Assembly: GCF_014805685.1 (NCBI RefSeq)
Contig: NC_060892.1
Location: 8,117,990-8,181,989 of the forward strand
DNA length: 64,000 nt
Direction: 5' to 3'
From: Silurus meridionalis
Taxonomy: Eukaryota > Chordata > Actinopteri > Siluriformes > Siluridae
The notes beneath the pieces were generated by a model. That model did no database searches. It was not told the origin of the DNA and was given only the letters and a program-made list of their open reading frames with translations. Made by a program: the position numbers and the translations under genes. This document shows positions 12,476-25,062 of the stretch, in pieces (position 1 is the first letter of the stretch; every line of letters starts with the position of its first letter).

Positions 12476-13983
12476 AATGAGCAAATGTACCTAGTATTTC
12501 TTATAATGAATACATTATAAAACGATTCTGTATAATTTTCATTCATATTGTCAGATTGTCAGTTTAAATGCATGCTAAAATAGAAAGATTTATATAAAAT
12601 ATGAAGAGAAAGTGAAAAAATGGGTCAAACTAGAACACATTTAGGAAGCTACAATCATCCAAAGAATCCTTAAAAAACCTTAAGGAATTCTGCGAGTGTA
12701 TGGACCTCATGTTTTTTGTATTCGATTTAATAGGCTTTGGATTTAAATGTAATTTCTTTGGAGCTGCTGTAGATGTAGACTTGGTTTGAGCATGATATTG
12801 TGGCTAAAATGCACTCCTCAAATGCTGATTGAGCGTTCTGTGTGTTGTCAGTTCTGATTTTGTATTCAGATCAACTTCATGGGCACTGAACGCTCCGACT
12901 TAACATACACACACATACAAGCGGAGAGTGTGGTTTTGGATGGCGTGCGCAGTCTTGTAAATCTGATGACTGTGCAGGGTTTGGCGTTACCTGGGGAACC
13001 CGAAAAGCTGATTTTAAAGTCATTCACCCGACTGCATCACTTAGCACAAGATCCAAAAATATTGTTACAGACACACATTCATGAAGCCGAACTATCGCGT
13101 ATTCATTCGGTGTCTGACCCTTCAGTCTTACACACATTTGGTATCGCCTCTCATTTTGGCAGATCAGCCATGGTCCTGTACCTCTCCACATGAAATACGA
13201 ACTGTGTGCACTCATAATATTGTTTCAGCCCTCCTTCCCTCTGTGCATGGAAATTGCTTTATGTCGGCTCTAGGCATCTGCTAATATTAAACTTTCAGAT
13301 CATGATAATTGCATATCTATTTATTGTCATTGCAATATTATTGCTTTATTCAAGTATTTATTTTTTTATGTTGATTTTTTTTTCCCTGAGTAGACAATGC
13401 TACTGGACATTATATTTCCAACAAAACTGTAATATTTGTAAAAAAAAAAAAAAAAAAACTAAGGACAGTTTTCCACTAGTACAGACTCCAGAACAAATAT
13501 ACAAACAAACGTCACCAGTAATGGGATTCCGAATTGACCACAATAAAAATATTTTAACGTAATACAATATACAGTATTATTGTATACTGTGACTGTAGGT
13601 GACAGGTGGATGGCAGAAGCAGTTGGAGTGCGAGGTGTTACAGTATGGTGGAAAGTTTTCTTTCTATATTTAATTTAGTTTTATTTATATCTAACCTGCT
13701 TCTTTCCTTTGACTCTTGCGTTGTGACTATTTCTAGTGTTTTTGGCCAGTGATATGCTCTACTTTGACACCTTTGACACTTTGACACAAAGGTTTATTTA
13801 CTTTAATCTTTCATACAAATATCACACTATTGAAGAAATCCTTTGGTGACAATGTTTTAACCACGTGTATTTCCTCAAAAGTCATGATTTGGTCAAATCA
13901 CTGGTAAACAAGAAGTAATAGTGAAATGTACATAACCTCAAATAATTGATTAAAATTTTACAAATCTAGTGGAAAGTTTGGAA
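12476..13983 (+). repeat. Tandem duplication 2, copy A (about 1.5 kb)
   Basis: Starts AATGAGCAAATGTACCTAG and recurs at 13982 with an offset of 1506, falling to 1500 by the end. Differences from copy B are confined to a 2-nt indel (CTCTCC/CTCC), a poly-A length change (19 against 16 A) and a 1-nt indel (GATTCC/GATTC). A GGAAT microhomology sits at the junction. Confidence 0.9.
12879..13193 (+). CDS. Unidentified protein-like open frame, copy A of a tandem duplication
   Basis: The 104-codon frame begins MGTERSDLTY and has ordinary protein-like composition with no low-complexity sequence. It contains HIQAESVVLDGVRSLVNLM, then LALPGEPEKLILKSFTRLHH, then HIHEAELSRIHSVSDPSVLH. In frame upstream, a TGA is followed by TTTTGTATTCAG|ATCAACTTC and the ATG, so the frame may be an exon with its acceptor at about 12870. 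This copy ends early (VLYLST, stop) because it has CTCTCC where copy B has CTCC. I do not recognise the family. It could be an old exon, a retrocopy fragment or part of an unknown transposon. An A-run of 19 bases at about 13440 might be a retrocopy tail, but no clear AATAAA precedes it. Confidence 0.4.
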   Translation: MGTERSDLTYTHIQAESVVLDGVRSLVNLMTVQGLALPGEPEKLILKSFTRLHHLAQDPKILLQTHIHEAELSRIHSVSDPSVLHTFGIASHFGRSAMVLYLST

Positions 13984-15483
13984 TGAGCAAATGTACCTAG
14001 TATTTCTTATAATGAATACATTATAAAACGATTCTGTATAATTTTCATTCATATTGTCAGATTGTCAGTTTAAATGCATGCTAAAATAGAAAGATTTATA
14101 TAAAATATGAAGAGAAAGTGAAAAAATGGGTCAAACTAGAACACATTTAGGAAGCTACAATCATCCAAAGAATCCTTAAAAAACCTTAAGGAATTCTGCG
14201 AGTGTATGGACCTCATGTTTTTTGTATTCGATTTAATAGGCTTTGGATTTAAATGTAATTTCTTTGGAGCTGCTGTAGATGTAGACTTGGTTTGAGCATG
14301 ATATTGTGGCTAAAATGCACTCCTCAAATGCTGATTGAGCGTTCTGTGTGTTGTCAGTTCTGATTTTGTATTCAGATCAACTTCATGGGCACTGAACGCT
14401 CCGACTTAACATACACACACATACAAGCGGAGAGTGTGGTTTTGGATGGCGTGCGCAGTCTTGTAAATCTGATGACTGTGCAGGGTTTGGCGTTACCTGG
14501 GGAACCCGAAAAGCTGATTTTAAAGTCATTCACCCGACTGCATCACTTAGCACAAGATCCAAAAATATTGTTACAGACACACATTCATGAAGCCGAACTA
14601 TCGCGTATTCATTCGGTGTCTGACCCTTCAGTCTTACACACATTTGGTATCGCCTCTCATTTTGGCAGATCAGCCATGGTCCTGTACCTCCACATGAAAT
14701 ACGAACTGTGTGCACTCATAATATTGTTTCAGCCCTCCTTCCCTCTGTGCATGGAAATTGCTTTATGTCGGCTCTAGGCATCTGCTAATATTAAACTTTC
14801 AGATCATGATAATTGCATATCTATTTATTGTCATTGCAATATTATTGCTTTATTCAAGTATTTATTTTTTTATGTTGATTTTTTTTTCCCTGAGTAGACA
14901 ATGCTACTGGACATTATATTTCCAACAAAACTGTAATATTTGTAAAAAAAAAAAAAAAACTAAGGACAGTTTTCCACTAGTACAGACTCCAGAACAAATA
15001 TACAAACAAACGTCACCAGTAATGGGATTCGAATTGACCACAATAAAAATATTTTAACGTAATACAATATACAGTATTATTGTATACTGTGACTGTAGGT
15101 GACAGGTGGATGGCAGAAGCAGTTGGAGTGCGAGGTGTTACAGTATGGTGGAAAGTTTTCTTTCTATATTTAATTTAGTTTTATTTATATCTAACCTGCT
15201 TCTTTCCTTTGACTCTTGCGTTGTGACTATTTCTAGTGTTTTTGGCCAGTGATATGCTCTACTTTGACACCTTTGACACTTTGACACAAAGGTTTATTTA
15301 CTTTAATCTTTCATACAAATATCACACTATTGAAGAAATCCTTTGGTGACAATGTTTTAACCACGTGTATTTCCTCAAAAGTCATGATTTGGTCAAATCA
15401 CTGGTAAACAAGAAGTAATAGTGAAATGTACATAACCTCAAATAATTGATTAAAATTTTACAAATCTAGTGGAAAGTTTGGAA
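13982..15483 (+). repeat. Tandem duplication 2, copy B
   Basis: Follows copy A directly; TTTGGAATGAGC is the junction, while the outer right edge reads TTTGGAATTCAC. It carries the longer version of the unidentified open frame at 14385. Confidence 0.9.
14385..14777 (+). CDS. Unidentified protein-like open frame, copy B, longer reading
   Basis: This is identical to the frame at 12879 through VLYL, then continues in frame as HMKYELCALI and on to MEIALCRL and a TAG, giving 130 codons. The 2-nt difference (CTCC against CTCTCC) decides the C-terminus, so one copy is frameshifted relative to the other. Copy B gives the more natural ending, but there is no independent proof that either is expressed. 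The same TGA and TTCAG acceptor-like site precede the ATG. Confidence 0.4.
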   Translation: MGTERSDLTYTHIQAESVVLDGVRSLVNLMTVQGLALPGEPEKLILKSFTRLHHLAQDPKILLQTHIHEAELSRIHSVSDPSVLHTFGIASHFGRSAMVLYLHMKYELCALIILFQPSFPLCMEIALCRL

Positions 15484-18400
15484 TTCACTGTACAGTTAAA
15501 TTAAATGCAAATGAAATTAATAAGTTAAAATTGTTAACCTTGTCCATTTGTGAATATGGCCTAAATAAGTAGATTGCTTATAGCTAATATAACTAATAAC
15601 TTTAGTGCTTAACTAAGCTAGTCAACCCTTTTGCAGGCTAAGTGCTGCTTTGTGAGCATGTTGTCAAATTCACACATTGACATTCAGGAAATTTGTGACA
15701 TTTTGCGTTAATGTCAGCAGGTCTGGGACATTAGACATGAGAAAAAAGCTACATCAAATATTAGCATGGCAGCATTTTGGATGCAGTAAACTTTGCTGGA
15801 TGAGCAGATGTTTTTTTATCTGTATTTTGTTAGCCCATTTCAACTCTTCAGAATAGTTTAAAAAGCTGTTTAAAAAGACTTGAGCTCTGGAATACTATCT
15901 GGATAGAGTGTCAACCTTTTACCGCAGTGGAGACGATGCAGCAGTTCTAAACACAAACCTGTGATGTTCATGCCTTCCGGGAAATGATCTAATTCTGATT
16001 TATTCCTGGGTAGCTTGAATAATTAGGCCAAATGTAAAAACACTTTAGTCTAAAATTTATAATGACAGGGAAACAGTAATACTGGCACTTGCCTGTTTAG
16101 CTGTTGGATCTGCTGTAGCTATAAAATACTGTTGGAGCTGAAAGAAGTTGCACTCATGCTTTTTTTGTACAGATTGAAGCAAGGACTGCTGGATCCCCTT
16201 TTCTGGAATTATGTTGGGCCCTCTGGGAAGTTGACTCTGATGTCATCATATCTTTAGGATTATCTGTGCCTCTCCGTGCTACAACGAGTACATCATGTTG
16301 TGGAGGCCAGTTCTTCACTGGTCTAAAATGCTTCTCAGTGCCTGTTTCCAACACTGTGTGATTTGACAGTGGAATTTCCCCCTCGTTGGCTTAGTGTCTG
16401 GCCAGCAGCAGGCTGCTTATTTAATAGGTCAGCTCATCCCTGGAGAGCATGCTGGGTAAGAATAGCTGAATGTCATGGAGGCCTGTTTTGAGCCTAACTT
16501 AATTATGGGATGCTTTTAGACAAAAAACCCAACAACAGCTGCTGTTCTCCTACAGGTACCCAACAGGGGAGCAGGTCTCAGAGGCTGCCTTTTTTCTTTT
16601 TTAAAACAAATTTTACTTCTTTATTAAAGGCCATTGGATCCTACTCATGAGATGATAGATGATAGACAATGGATTTGCCAAGAAAGGTTTTTGTCGCATA
16701 TTTGAATTAGCAACAGTTGTTTCTATCTAGCCACCAAAATGATCTCCAACTAATCAATGACATCTTCAAATGTCTATTATTGGGATTGCAAAATTTGATA
16801 CCCATGAACCTCAAATAAATCCCATTTATTGGACACTCTTTTGATGATAGGTAAAGATATTTTGCTTGTTCAATCTTTCTGTAGATTGAAAAATGACTTA
16901 AATAATAACCTAAATAATATTTACCAGGAACTACCAGGAGGTAGTACAATGCGGATTGGTCAACATGTATGGCAAAATATGAAATCATTTACCTTTGTTT
17001 TCAGTGTCAGTGAATCAGGGCATTCTTTGACACTGTGGAAACCTTCATTATGCCATGTTTCATCAGTGTGATAGAGAAAATGCAAAATATTATTTCTAAT
17101 CAAATGGACATGAGTGTAAACTGAAAGTGTTGCATAATACTTAGAAAATAAACAGAGAACATGTTAAGAAAGAATCTTATCTAACACTCAGAGTTCTAAA
17201 AATAATTACAATTATTCTGAGGAAGGCAGAGTTGACACAGTTTCTACAGACTACTAAATCTTTAACACGCATTTTTTTATTTTGTATTGATTGCCTGACT
17301 GTAATATGGATTTGTGCAAAAATAAAATCCCAATATTTTGGAGTGTGTGTAACTGTATGTATGGAGTTTTGCATGTTCCACTACATGCCCATGCAAGTTT
17401 CCTCAATGTGTCATTATTAAGCAGATTTCTATAAAAGTATCAGTTTCATGTATTTATCTTCCATTTAAATAAACGTTGTTCCCTTTAATGTGCTTTCTTT
17501 AAAACTTTTGTAAATTCAAGAGCAAATCAACAAATCATTGCAACGAAACAAACAAAAAAAGAAGAAACCAGACAGCAAAATCTAAATTCACAACAACAAA
17601 AACAAGTATCTCTTTTGGGGAATGGGGTGTTTTAATCCAATTATTGGTCCTGTAGTTCATTCTCCAATTCCATGATTAGTATATACAATGAATATGGCAT
17701 TATTTGGAAGCTTCCACAACTTCCTTGTCTTTCGTAGCTGCTGTTTGTCACTTGTAAATGATTGGTTTGGGAGATGAGGGATTTCCTGTGGAGGCTATCC
17801 ATCTCAGTGTGCAGATTCATTCCTTATGTCCGTCATTCTTTCTCTCTCGCAGTCTTTCTCTCATTCAATGATTTGGACGAGTTGATTCTGCACATTAAAG
17901 GCATGGAGCTTTTCCAGAGCTCTTCATTTCTGACACAGACCTGGCCTCGTTATCCTGGTGGGAGCTACACCTTGATTAGTTTCCCATCATTTCTGGCCTG
18001 CAGGGGGGAAAAAAAGGAAAATGTACAAAAGATGGCCTGATAAATCTGGTGTTGGATTGAGACATGGTCTCCTTGGTGAATGTTTTATTTACTCTCGGCT
18101 ACATGCATTTGATATGAGCGGAAACACAGATTGTGAAGATTTTAACTCTCTAGAACAGTGTATTTCCTTTTAAATGGCTGGTGGGTTAATCTTGACGTTC
18201 CCTTTGAATTTATTTAAAAGTAGAAAAATATATAATTGAATTGGTTTATTTTTGCGTCATGTTCCCCCAATAATTAGAAATAATTAGAAAAATCATAATT
18301 TCACAATTCTACAGTTAATAGTCATATAAAAAGATATTACCTTGCTCATGTTCTTGGTAATTCTAAATCTGGGACATAGTAAGACAAGCAAACAAAAACA

Positions 18401-18530
18401 GAACACTTAATTTCTGTTTTGAACAGAATCTCATTTCTTTCAATACTGTATGATATAGTAACAGTATATTGGCCTACCTTAGTTGAATAAAAATATATTG
18501 ATGCACTACACTGCATCAGTAGATGAAGTT
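15484..18530. other. No feature recognised
   Basis: Apparently single-copy sequence. The frame at 17762-18040 follows a CTCTCGCAG acceptor-like site but has no donor at a sensible place and no family I recognise. I see no repeat or RNA gene. Confidence 0.5.
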
Positions 18531-18890
18531 AAGTCAAGTCAAGAAGCTTTTATTGTCATTTATACCATACAAAGCTAACCCTAACCCTAACCCTAACACT
18601 CTTACCCTTACCCTAACCCTAACCCTAACATAAACACCAAGCTAAGGACTACAGTAAGTTGTCTTAGCCACATACAGTGAAAACAGATAACACAAGACAG
18701 TGTGAGACAGATACACAAACAGAAAAATAGTGCCACCAGTACACCGACTGTATAATGTGTTATACAGTACAATCTGCAAAAGAGAACTGTATACAAGAGG
18801 GTACTTGTAAATATAAATACAAAATATAAACACAACAGCAGCAATCAAATAGATGTACAAAAACTGCATGTAAACAGTTATAATGTAGTT
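18530..18890 (+). repeat. Dispersed repeat family A copy interrupted by telomeric repeats
   Basis: Begins AAGAAGCTTTTATTGTCATT and continues after the telomeric tract with CATACAGTGAAAACAGATAA, then GTACACCG and further family-A-like sequence. The telomeric block replaces or expands the part just after the CCATAC motif. Confidence 0.55.
18575..18630 (+). repeat. Interstitial telomeric repeat (CCCTAA)n
   Basis: TAACCCTAACCCTAACCCTA, a short degenerate stretch (ACTCTTACCCTTACC), then CTAACCCTAACCCTAAC. This is vertebrate telomere sequence, C-rich strand, about nine units. Confidence 0.9.
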
Positions 18891-20370
18891 AGAATGAAAT
18901 AGTAATATAAAACAGGTGGTGCTGATGACATGGATGTGTGTGAATCAAAATGAGTATTGAGTGTGTGTTTGATTTCAGATTACCATGATACACCTGATAA
19001 AAATCATACAAAGCTTTAAAAATTAATCCCATGTTGACACAACGTGCACAACTCCTGCAATAAAACAGGAGCATTAACTCGGCTTATTTTTGTTGGTTTG
19101 CATTGCGTTTGTTTGGATTAAACTTGAATTTGCTTTTTTACGCAATTCATCATGTTGATTTATGAAGTCGCTGTTTAGCCTTGCACTCGAAGTGAGCCAC
19201 TTTTGTGGAGCTTTTCAGTGCATATTGGACATTTGTCTGGTTCAGAGGTGCATGAAAACAAATCACTATCCAGACATTTGTGTTCAACTGTGGACGCAAC
19301 CAGGGTGATAAAATCGCTATGAAACCCCTAAAGGTTGCATGTTCCCCTTATTTTAGGCAAAGTCAACATGAGGAAACAACAACCAATGTTTGCATTTTTT
19401 CTCAGTTTTCTTCTGCAACCCAGGGGTTTGTAGACTAAAAAGTATTTTTTCCTTTTTTTTTTATAATTGATTTTGATGTCTGAGAAAGGCTAGTACCCTA
19501 CATTTGGCAGATACACACTGATTTAGAGCCCAATGAAAATAGAATAATTTAACAGAGGACAAAAGGCGTTTTTTAATACTTTGCAGATACTAATGCTTTG
19601 CAGATTCCAATACTGGAGTGAGTTAAGCAGAACATCTGCTGTGACCTCACCCTGTTTTCTGACCTAAGTAATGTGAGCTATTTTCATCTGCAGTTAATGT
19701 TTAAACAACTATGATGAAAACTGTTATTATTTAAGTAATTTTTGGCCAAAAAATGAAATTCTAGCTAATAATTCTTTGACTACTGATATACCTTTTCATG
19801 ACCTTTTGTATTAGTCTAGGTATGTTGATCAAATTTTATACCCTCAAGAAAACTCAGTAGACCAGATTGAATAAATGTTTTGTTTTTTTATTGTGACACA
19901 CATTGGATTTGATTTGATTAATAAAATGAACACAATTCCCCCATATTTAGTGAGACGATTTCTTTGAAATTCAGAATATGCTTCTGTATTTTGACTGATA
20001 CTATGAGACTAATGAAACTAAAATTATACATACTGTATCTCTGAAAGTATAGCTTAAACTCAATGGAAGTCTAGAGCATCCAAACTGTCTATTTAAACCA
20101 TGGTTTTCCTTGAAGCATGTTGAATTATGTCAAACAGACTTGCTTGTGGTTTCTGAAACTGCACAGCACTCTGATGTGGATAGAAATGGACTATGGGATG
20201 TTCAGCGAACCCAAGTACTGAAGAAAGTGATAGTGGTCCTCTAAATTAAACAAAGCAATTAAGGCTACAAGTTTAAAAGCGGAAAATTAAAAGCAAACTT
20301 TCAATGTTAGCTTTAAAATAAAATAATAAAATAATTAATATACTATATAATAATGTCTTATTAGACTTAC
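18891..20370. other. No feature recognised
   Basis: AT-rich sequence without repeats, transposase motifs or plausible exons. Confidence 0.5.
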
Positions 20371-20887
20371 AATGAGTGAGACTGTATGGACACCCGACCA
20401 GAAATTGGCATGATTTTTGAACATACAATTCCACATTTACTCTCTATTTGTTGTTATTATAATCATCCCTCTTCTGGGAAGATGCCCCACTAGATTTTGG
20501 AGTGTGCTTGTAGGAATTTGTGCTCATTTTATTTACAAGGGCAATAGTAACGTCAGGTACTGGTGCAGTGTGAGGAGAGCTGGGGTGTAGTCAACATTCC
20601 AACTCGTCCCAAAGGAGTTTGATATTTGAGGTCCGATTTATATATCAGATCACTCAAGATCTTTCACTCTAACATATGTAAACCATATTTTAACACAGCT
20701 CACTTTGAGAACCGGGGCATTGTCATGCTGGAACAGGTTTGGGTCTCCTAGTTTAAGTCAACTGTAAATATAATGCAACCACATCTGGAGACATCTTATA
20801 CAATTGTTTGGCTCCAACTTTGTGTTTGAGGAAGAACCACATATAGCTGAAAATGTCAGGTGTCCCAAAACATTTGTCCATATAATG
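20371..20887. mobile_element. Mariner-like MITE, old copy
   Basis: The right end, read on the minus strand, is ATATGGACAAATGTTTTGGG, ACACCTGAC; the left end reads TATGGACACCCGACC. The inside holds CATTGTCATGCTGGAACAGG, TTTGGG and GAAGAACCACATATAGCTGA. I recognise this as a common non-autonomous DNA element of fish. A related inverted copy is at 47187-47527. Confidence 0.55.
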
Positions 20888-21806
20888 TATGTCAACAATC
20901 ACTTCTGCACTGATTTCAAAGTGGCCCCAGCTAAGCTGAGTCTCTTAAAGGTTGAGATGGGATCCAGAAAGTAACTACATTTTTTTCATGTTGATATATC
21001 AGCAAAAAACTTTCTTGGCTGACTTTGTTTAGACCACTCGTGATGAATTGAAGCATTAACTTCCTCTCAAGTTGTAATATATACCAAGATGGAAAACCCA
21101 CAAATTATATAAGCTACTGGTAAATATCCTTCGTTGCTTTAGATACCTTTAAAACATTTGCTTGAAATTAATGAGAACTGACTTTTCCCACAAGAGTCAA
21201 ACCCAAATTCCACTAAAATTGTTGGAATTAATTTTCAACTTGGGGAAGCTGTCTTTTGATTATGTGCTGAACATGCATCAGAAAGTAATTTTTAATTCTC
21301 CCACTTTGTAAATTCTGCTTCGACAGCATCATGCATCATGGGATTTTTTTGGTAATTGCATTTTAAACACATGTTAAATTTCTCCCATGCCTCGGAAAGA
21401 GTAGTTTTCACAAAGCCCCCTATCTGTCTCTATTGATTTAATATACTTTCCAGGGGTCTTTAGTACTTAGAGGTGATATAAGGTTGGTAATTCACTGTGC
21501 ATCTAACACCCAACTCACTTCACACCAACAGCACAGACAAAGTCGTTCAAATAAGGGTGTTTCCTGCATATGGAGCTTTTAAAACGTGAATATACATATG
21601 AAGCTTGCTCATTGAATATGCTGAACCACAGCAATGCAGATGTTTTGTATCCCATGTGCTTTTGTTACTTCATTTACTTAGTTACAGCACAGTTCCTTGC
21701 AGGTGTCTCTTTCTGTCTGTGCATTATATGATTTGGCTTTAAGATAACGTTGTTAATTTCACCTTTTTTGACAGCGTTTCAAAAAATGTCCACTTGTCCA
21801 TGTTTA

Positions 21807-22496
21807 CCGTAATTTCCGGACTATAAAGCGCACCTGTCTATAAGCGCAGTATAAGCCGTGTCTGTTACACGGTGTAACGGGTAAAATATGTTGTGGCTCC
21901 TTTAAGAGCAGAGCGGCATTTTGGGAATAGCCTGCCGCCGCATTTTTCCGGTATTACTGCATGTGTGCAAGACCGAGGAATATGTCCTTATTATTTTCTG
22001 ATGCTCATTTCTAAGTTTCTTTGACTAACGCGTAATGCTGTTGCCAAGAAAAATAAAAAAGCACGAGTTTTGGAAACCTGTCTGTGCTTATATGATTTCT
22101 GTTGCATCTGGAGTTAGCGAGCTATCCCTTGACCCTGATACAACCCCTTACAACGGCTTGTATCTAAACAGTAGCCTACCAAGAAAGTCATTGTTCACTG
22201 TCTTCCTCCTTCCTTTCACAACTATTTCTCTCGGGAGTTTATCTTTTGGCATCATCGTGCGTTTAAAAAAGAATTTTTCTCCCGATGCCGTGCAGCTCAG
22301 AACACAGGTGAAGTGCGTTTTTTCGTTTCCGTTCGGAAATTTCATTGGTCTAATGTTATGTCGCTTAGTTTTTTGGCTTGAAGTTTGTGAAACCGGGAAA
22401 ACCCAGGAAAAATCCATAAATTAGCCGCTTTGTTGTTTAAGCCGCAGGGTTCAAAACGTGGGAAAAAAGTAGCGGCTAATAGTCCGAAAAATACGC
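21807..22496 (-). mobile_element. Pogo/Tigger-like MITE, copy 3
   Basis: Starts TA|CCGTAATTTCCGGACTATAA and ends AGTCCGAAAAATACGC|TA, so both inverted repeats and the TA target site are kept. It is 690 bp. The minus strand at 22148-22417 encodes the same transposase fragment, with the LPPM segment deleted. It lies wholly within copy A of duplication 3. Confidence 0.75.
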
Positions 22497-22903
22497 TATG
22501 TACATGTAAGCAAGAAAAATCTAACATGGCATGGAATGCACTTGGCCATGGTTGCCAGGGGAATATAGAACATAATCTAAAAAAAGTATTTTATTGTTTC
22601 TCTTTTTTGCTCTAAAAAAACCACCATTACATGTTTGTTTGAAAAAGAATTTATGCCAGACATGATGTGAATTTATTATGCTATTCACTTACATTAAAAC
22701 AGCATTTTACTTGATTTGATATAGATATGTTTGAATTACAAGAAACCTGCTCTAGCTTGTGCAAGTGAAAAAAAAAGGGGACGCATTCAGCAAACTATCC
22801 AGATTTGAGGAAGGATGTAAACCAAAATGCAGGAAAAAAAAGTTTGAGGTGGGCTTGTCTGAGGTTTCTGCAAAGAATTATCTGCTCTGGGATTTATTTT
22901 TAG

Positions 22904-23098
<195 letters not shown>

Positions 23099-23716
23099 CC
23101 CACAAGAGTCAAACCCAAATTCCACTAAAATTGTTGGAATTAATTTTCAACTTGGGAAGCTGTCTTTTGATTATGTGCTGAACATGCATCAGAAAGTAAT
23201 TTTAATTCTCCCACTTTGTAAATTCTGCTTCGACAGCATCATGCATCATGGGATTTTTTTGGTAATTGCATTTTAAACACATGTTAAATTTCTCCCATGC
23301 CTCGGAAAGAGTAGTTTTCACAAAGCCCCCTATCTGTCTCTATTGATTTAATATACTTTCCAGGGGTCTTTAGTACTTAGAGGTGATATAAGGTTGGTAA
23401 TTCACTGTGCATCTAACACCCAACTCACTTCACACCAACAGCACAGACAAAGTCGTTCAAATAAGGGTGTTTCCTGCATATGGAGCTTTTAAAACGTGAA
23501 TATACATATGAAGCTTGCTCATTGAATATGCTGAACCACAGCAATGCAGATGTTTTGTATCCCATGTGCTTTTGTTACTTCATTTACTTAGTTACAGCAC
23601 AGTTCCTTGCAGGTGTCTCTTTCTGTCTGTGCATTATATGATTTGGCTTTAAGATAACGTTGTTAATTTCACCTTTTTTGACAGCGTTTCAAAAAATGTC
23701 CACTTGTCCATGTTTA

Positions 23717-24406
23717 CCGTAATTTCCGGACTATAAAGCGCACCTGTCTATAAGCCGCAGTATAAGCCGTGTCTGTTACACGGTGTAACGGGTAAAATAT
23801 GTTGTGGCTCCTTTAAGAGCAGAGCGGCATTTTGGGAATAGCCTGCCGCATTTTTCCGGTATTACTGCATGTGTGCAAGACCGAGGAATATGTCCTTATT
23901 ATTTTCTGATGCTCATTTCTAAGTTTCTTTGACTAACGCGTAATGCTGTTGCCAAGAAAAATAAAAAAGCACGAGTTTTGGAAACCTGTCTGTGCTTATA
24001 TGATTTCTGTTGCATCTGGAGTTAGCGAGCTATCCCTTGACCCTGATACAACCCCTTACAACGGCTTGTATCTAAACAGTAGCCTACCAAGAAAGTCATT
24101 GTTCACTGTCTTCCTCCTTCCTTTCACAACTATTTCTCTCGGGAGTTTATCTTTTGGCATCATCGTGCGTTTAAAAAAAAAGAATTTTTCTCCCGATGCC
24201 GTGCAGCTCAGAACACAGGTGAAGTGCGTTTTTTCGTTTCCGTTCGGAAATTTCATTGGTCTAATGTTATGTCGCTTAGTTTTTTGGCTTGAAGTTTGTG
24301 AAACCGGGAAAACCCAGGAAAAATCCATAAATTAGCCGCTTTGTTGTTTAAGCCGCGGGGTTCAAAACGTGGGAAAAAGTAGCGGCTAATAGTCCGAAAA
24401 ATACGC
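23717..24406 (-). mobile_element. Pogo/Tigger-like MITE, copy 4
   Basis: Duplicate of the element at 21807, carried by copy B of duplication 3. It differs by small indels only: a longer A-run in the internal poly-A, CCGCCGC shortened to CCGC, and AAGCGCAG extended to AAGCCGCAG. Both ends and the TA flanks are kept. Confidence 0.75.
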
Positions 24407-24813
24407 TATGTACATGTAAGCAAGAAAAATCTAACATGGCATGGAATGCACTTGGCCATGGTTGCCAGGGGAATATAGAACATAATCTAAAAAAAGTATT
24501 TTATTGTTTCTCTTTTTTGCTCTAAAAAAACCACCATTACATGTTTGTTTGAAAAAGAATTTATGCCAGACATGATGTGAATTTATTATGCTATTCACTT
24601 ACATTAAAACAGCATTTTACTTGATTTGATATAGATATGTTTGAATTACAAGAAACCTGCTCTAGCTTGTGCAAGTGAAAAAAAAAGGGGACGCATTCAG
24701 CAAACTATCCAGATTTGAGGAAGGATGTAAACCAAAATGCAGGAAAAAAAAGTTTGAGGTGGGCTTGTCTGAGGTTTCTGCAAAGAATTATCTGCTCTGG
24801 GATTTATTTTTAG

Positions 24814-24816
<3 letters not shown>

Positions 24817-24872
<56 letters not shown>

Positions 24873-24893
24873 TTTATGTGTGTATGTGTGTGT
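24817..24893 (+). repeat. (TG)24 microsatellite with interrupted tail
   Basis: Pure TG to 24864, then TATGTGTGTTTATGTGTGTA. It occupies the same place in copy B as the (TG)95 tract does in copy A. Confidence 0.95.
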
Positions 24894-25062
24894 AAAAAAT
24901 AAACAAATTTCAACCTTTTCTAGGTACGAAGCTAGATATTCTACTCCAACCCATGTAAAGCACATTTTCATGAAGATGGATTTGAGCAAAAAGGACATTG
25001 TATTGCTGGAACATGTTTGGGTCTTCAAGTTCAAGTGAAAATTGTAAAATATAAATAAATAT

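Noticed and set aside
12879..14777. Calling the duplicated frame a processed pseudogene because of the A-run at 13440/14944
   Set aside because: No polyadenylation signal directly precedes the A-run, no target duplication was found, and the A-run lies more than 150 bp past the stop.
17762..18040. Possible exon after CTCTCGCAG
   Set aside because: No donor at a sensible place, no recognisable peptide, and no match to the expected N-terminal exons of ADAMTSL proteins.
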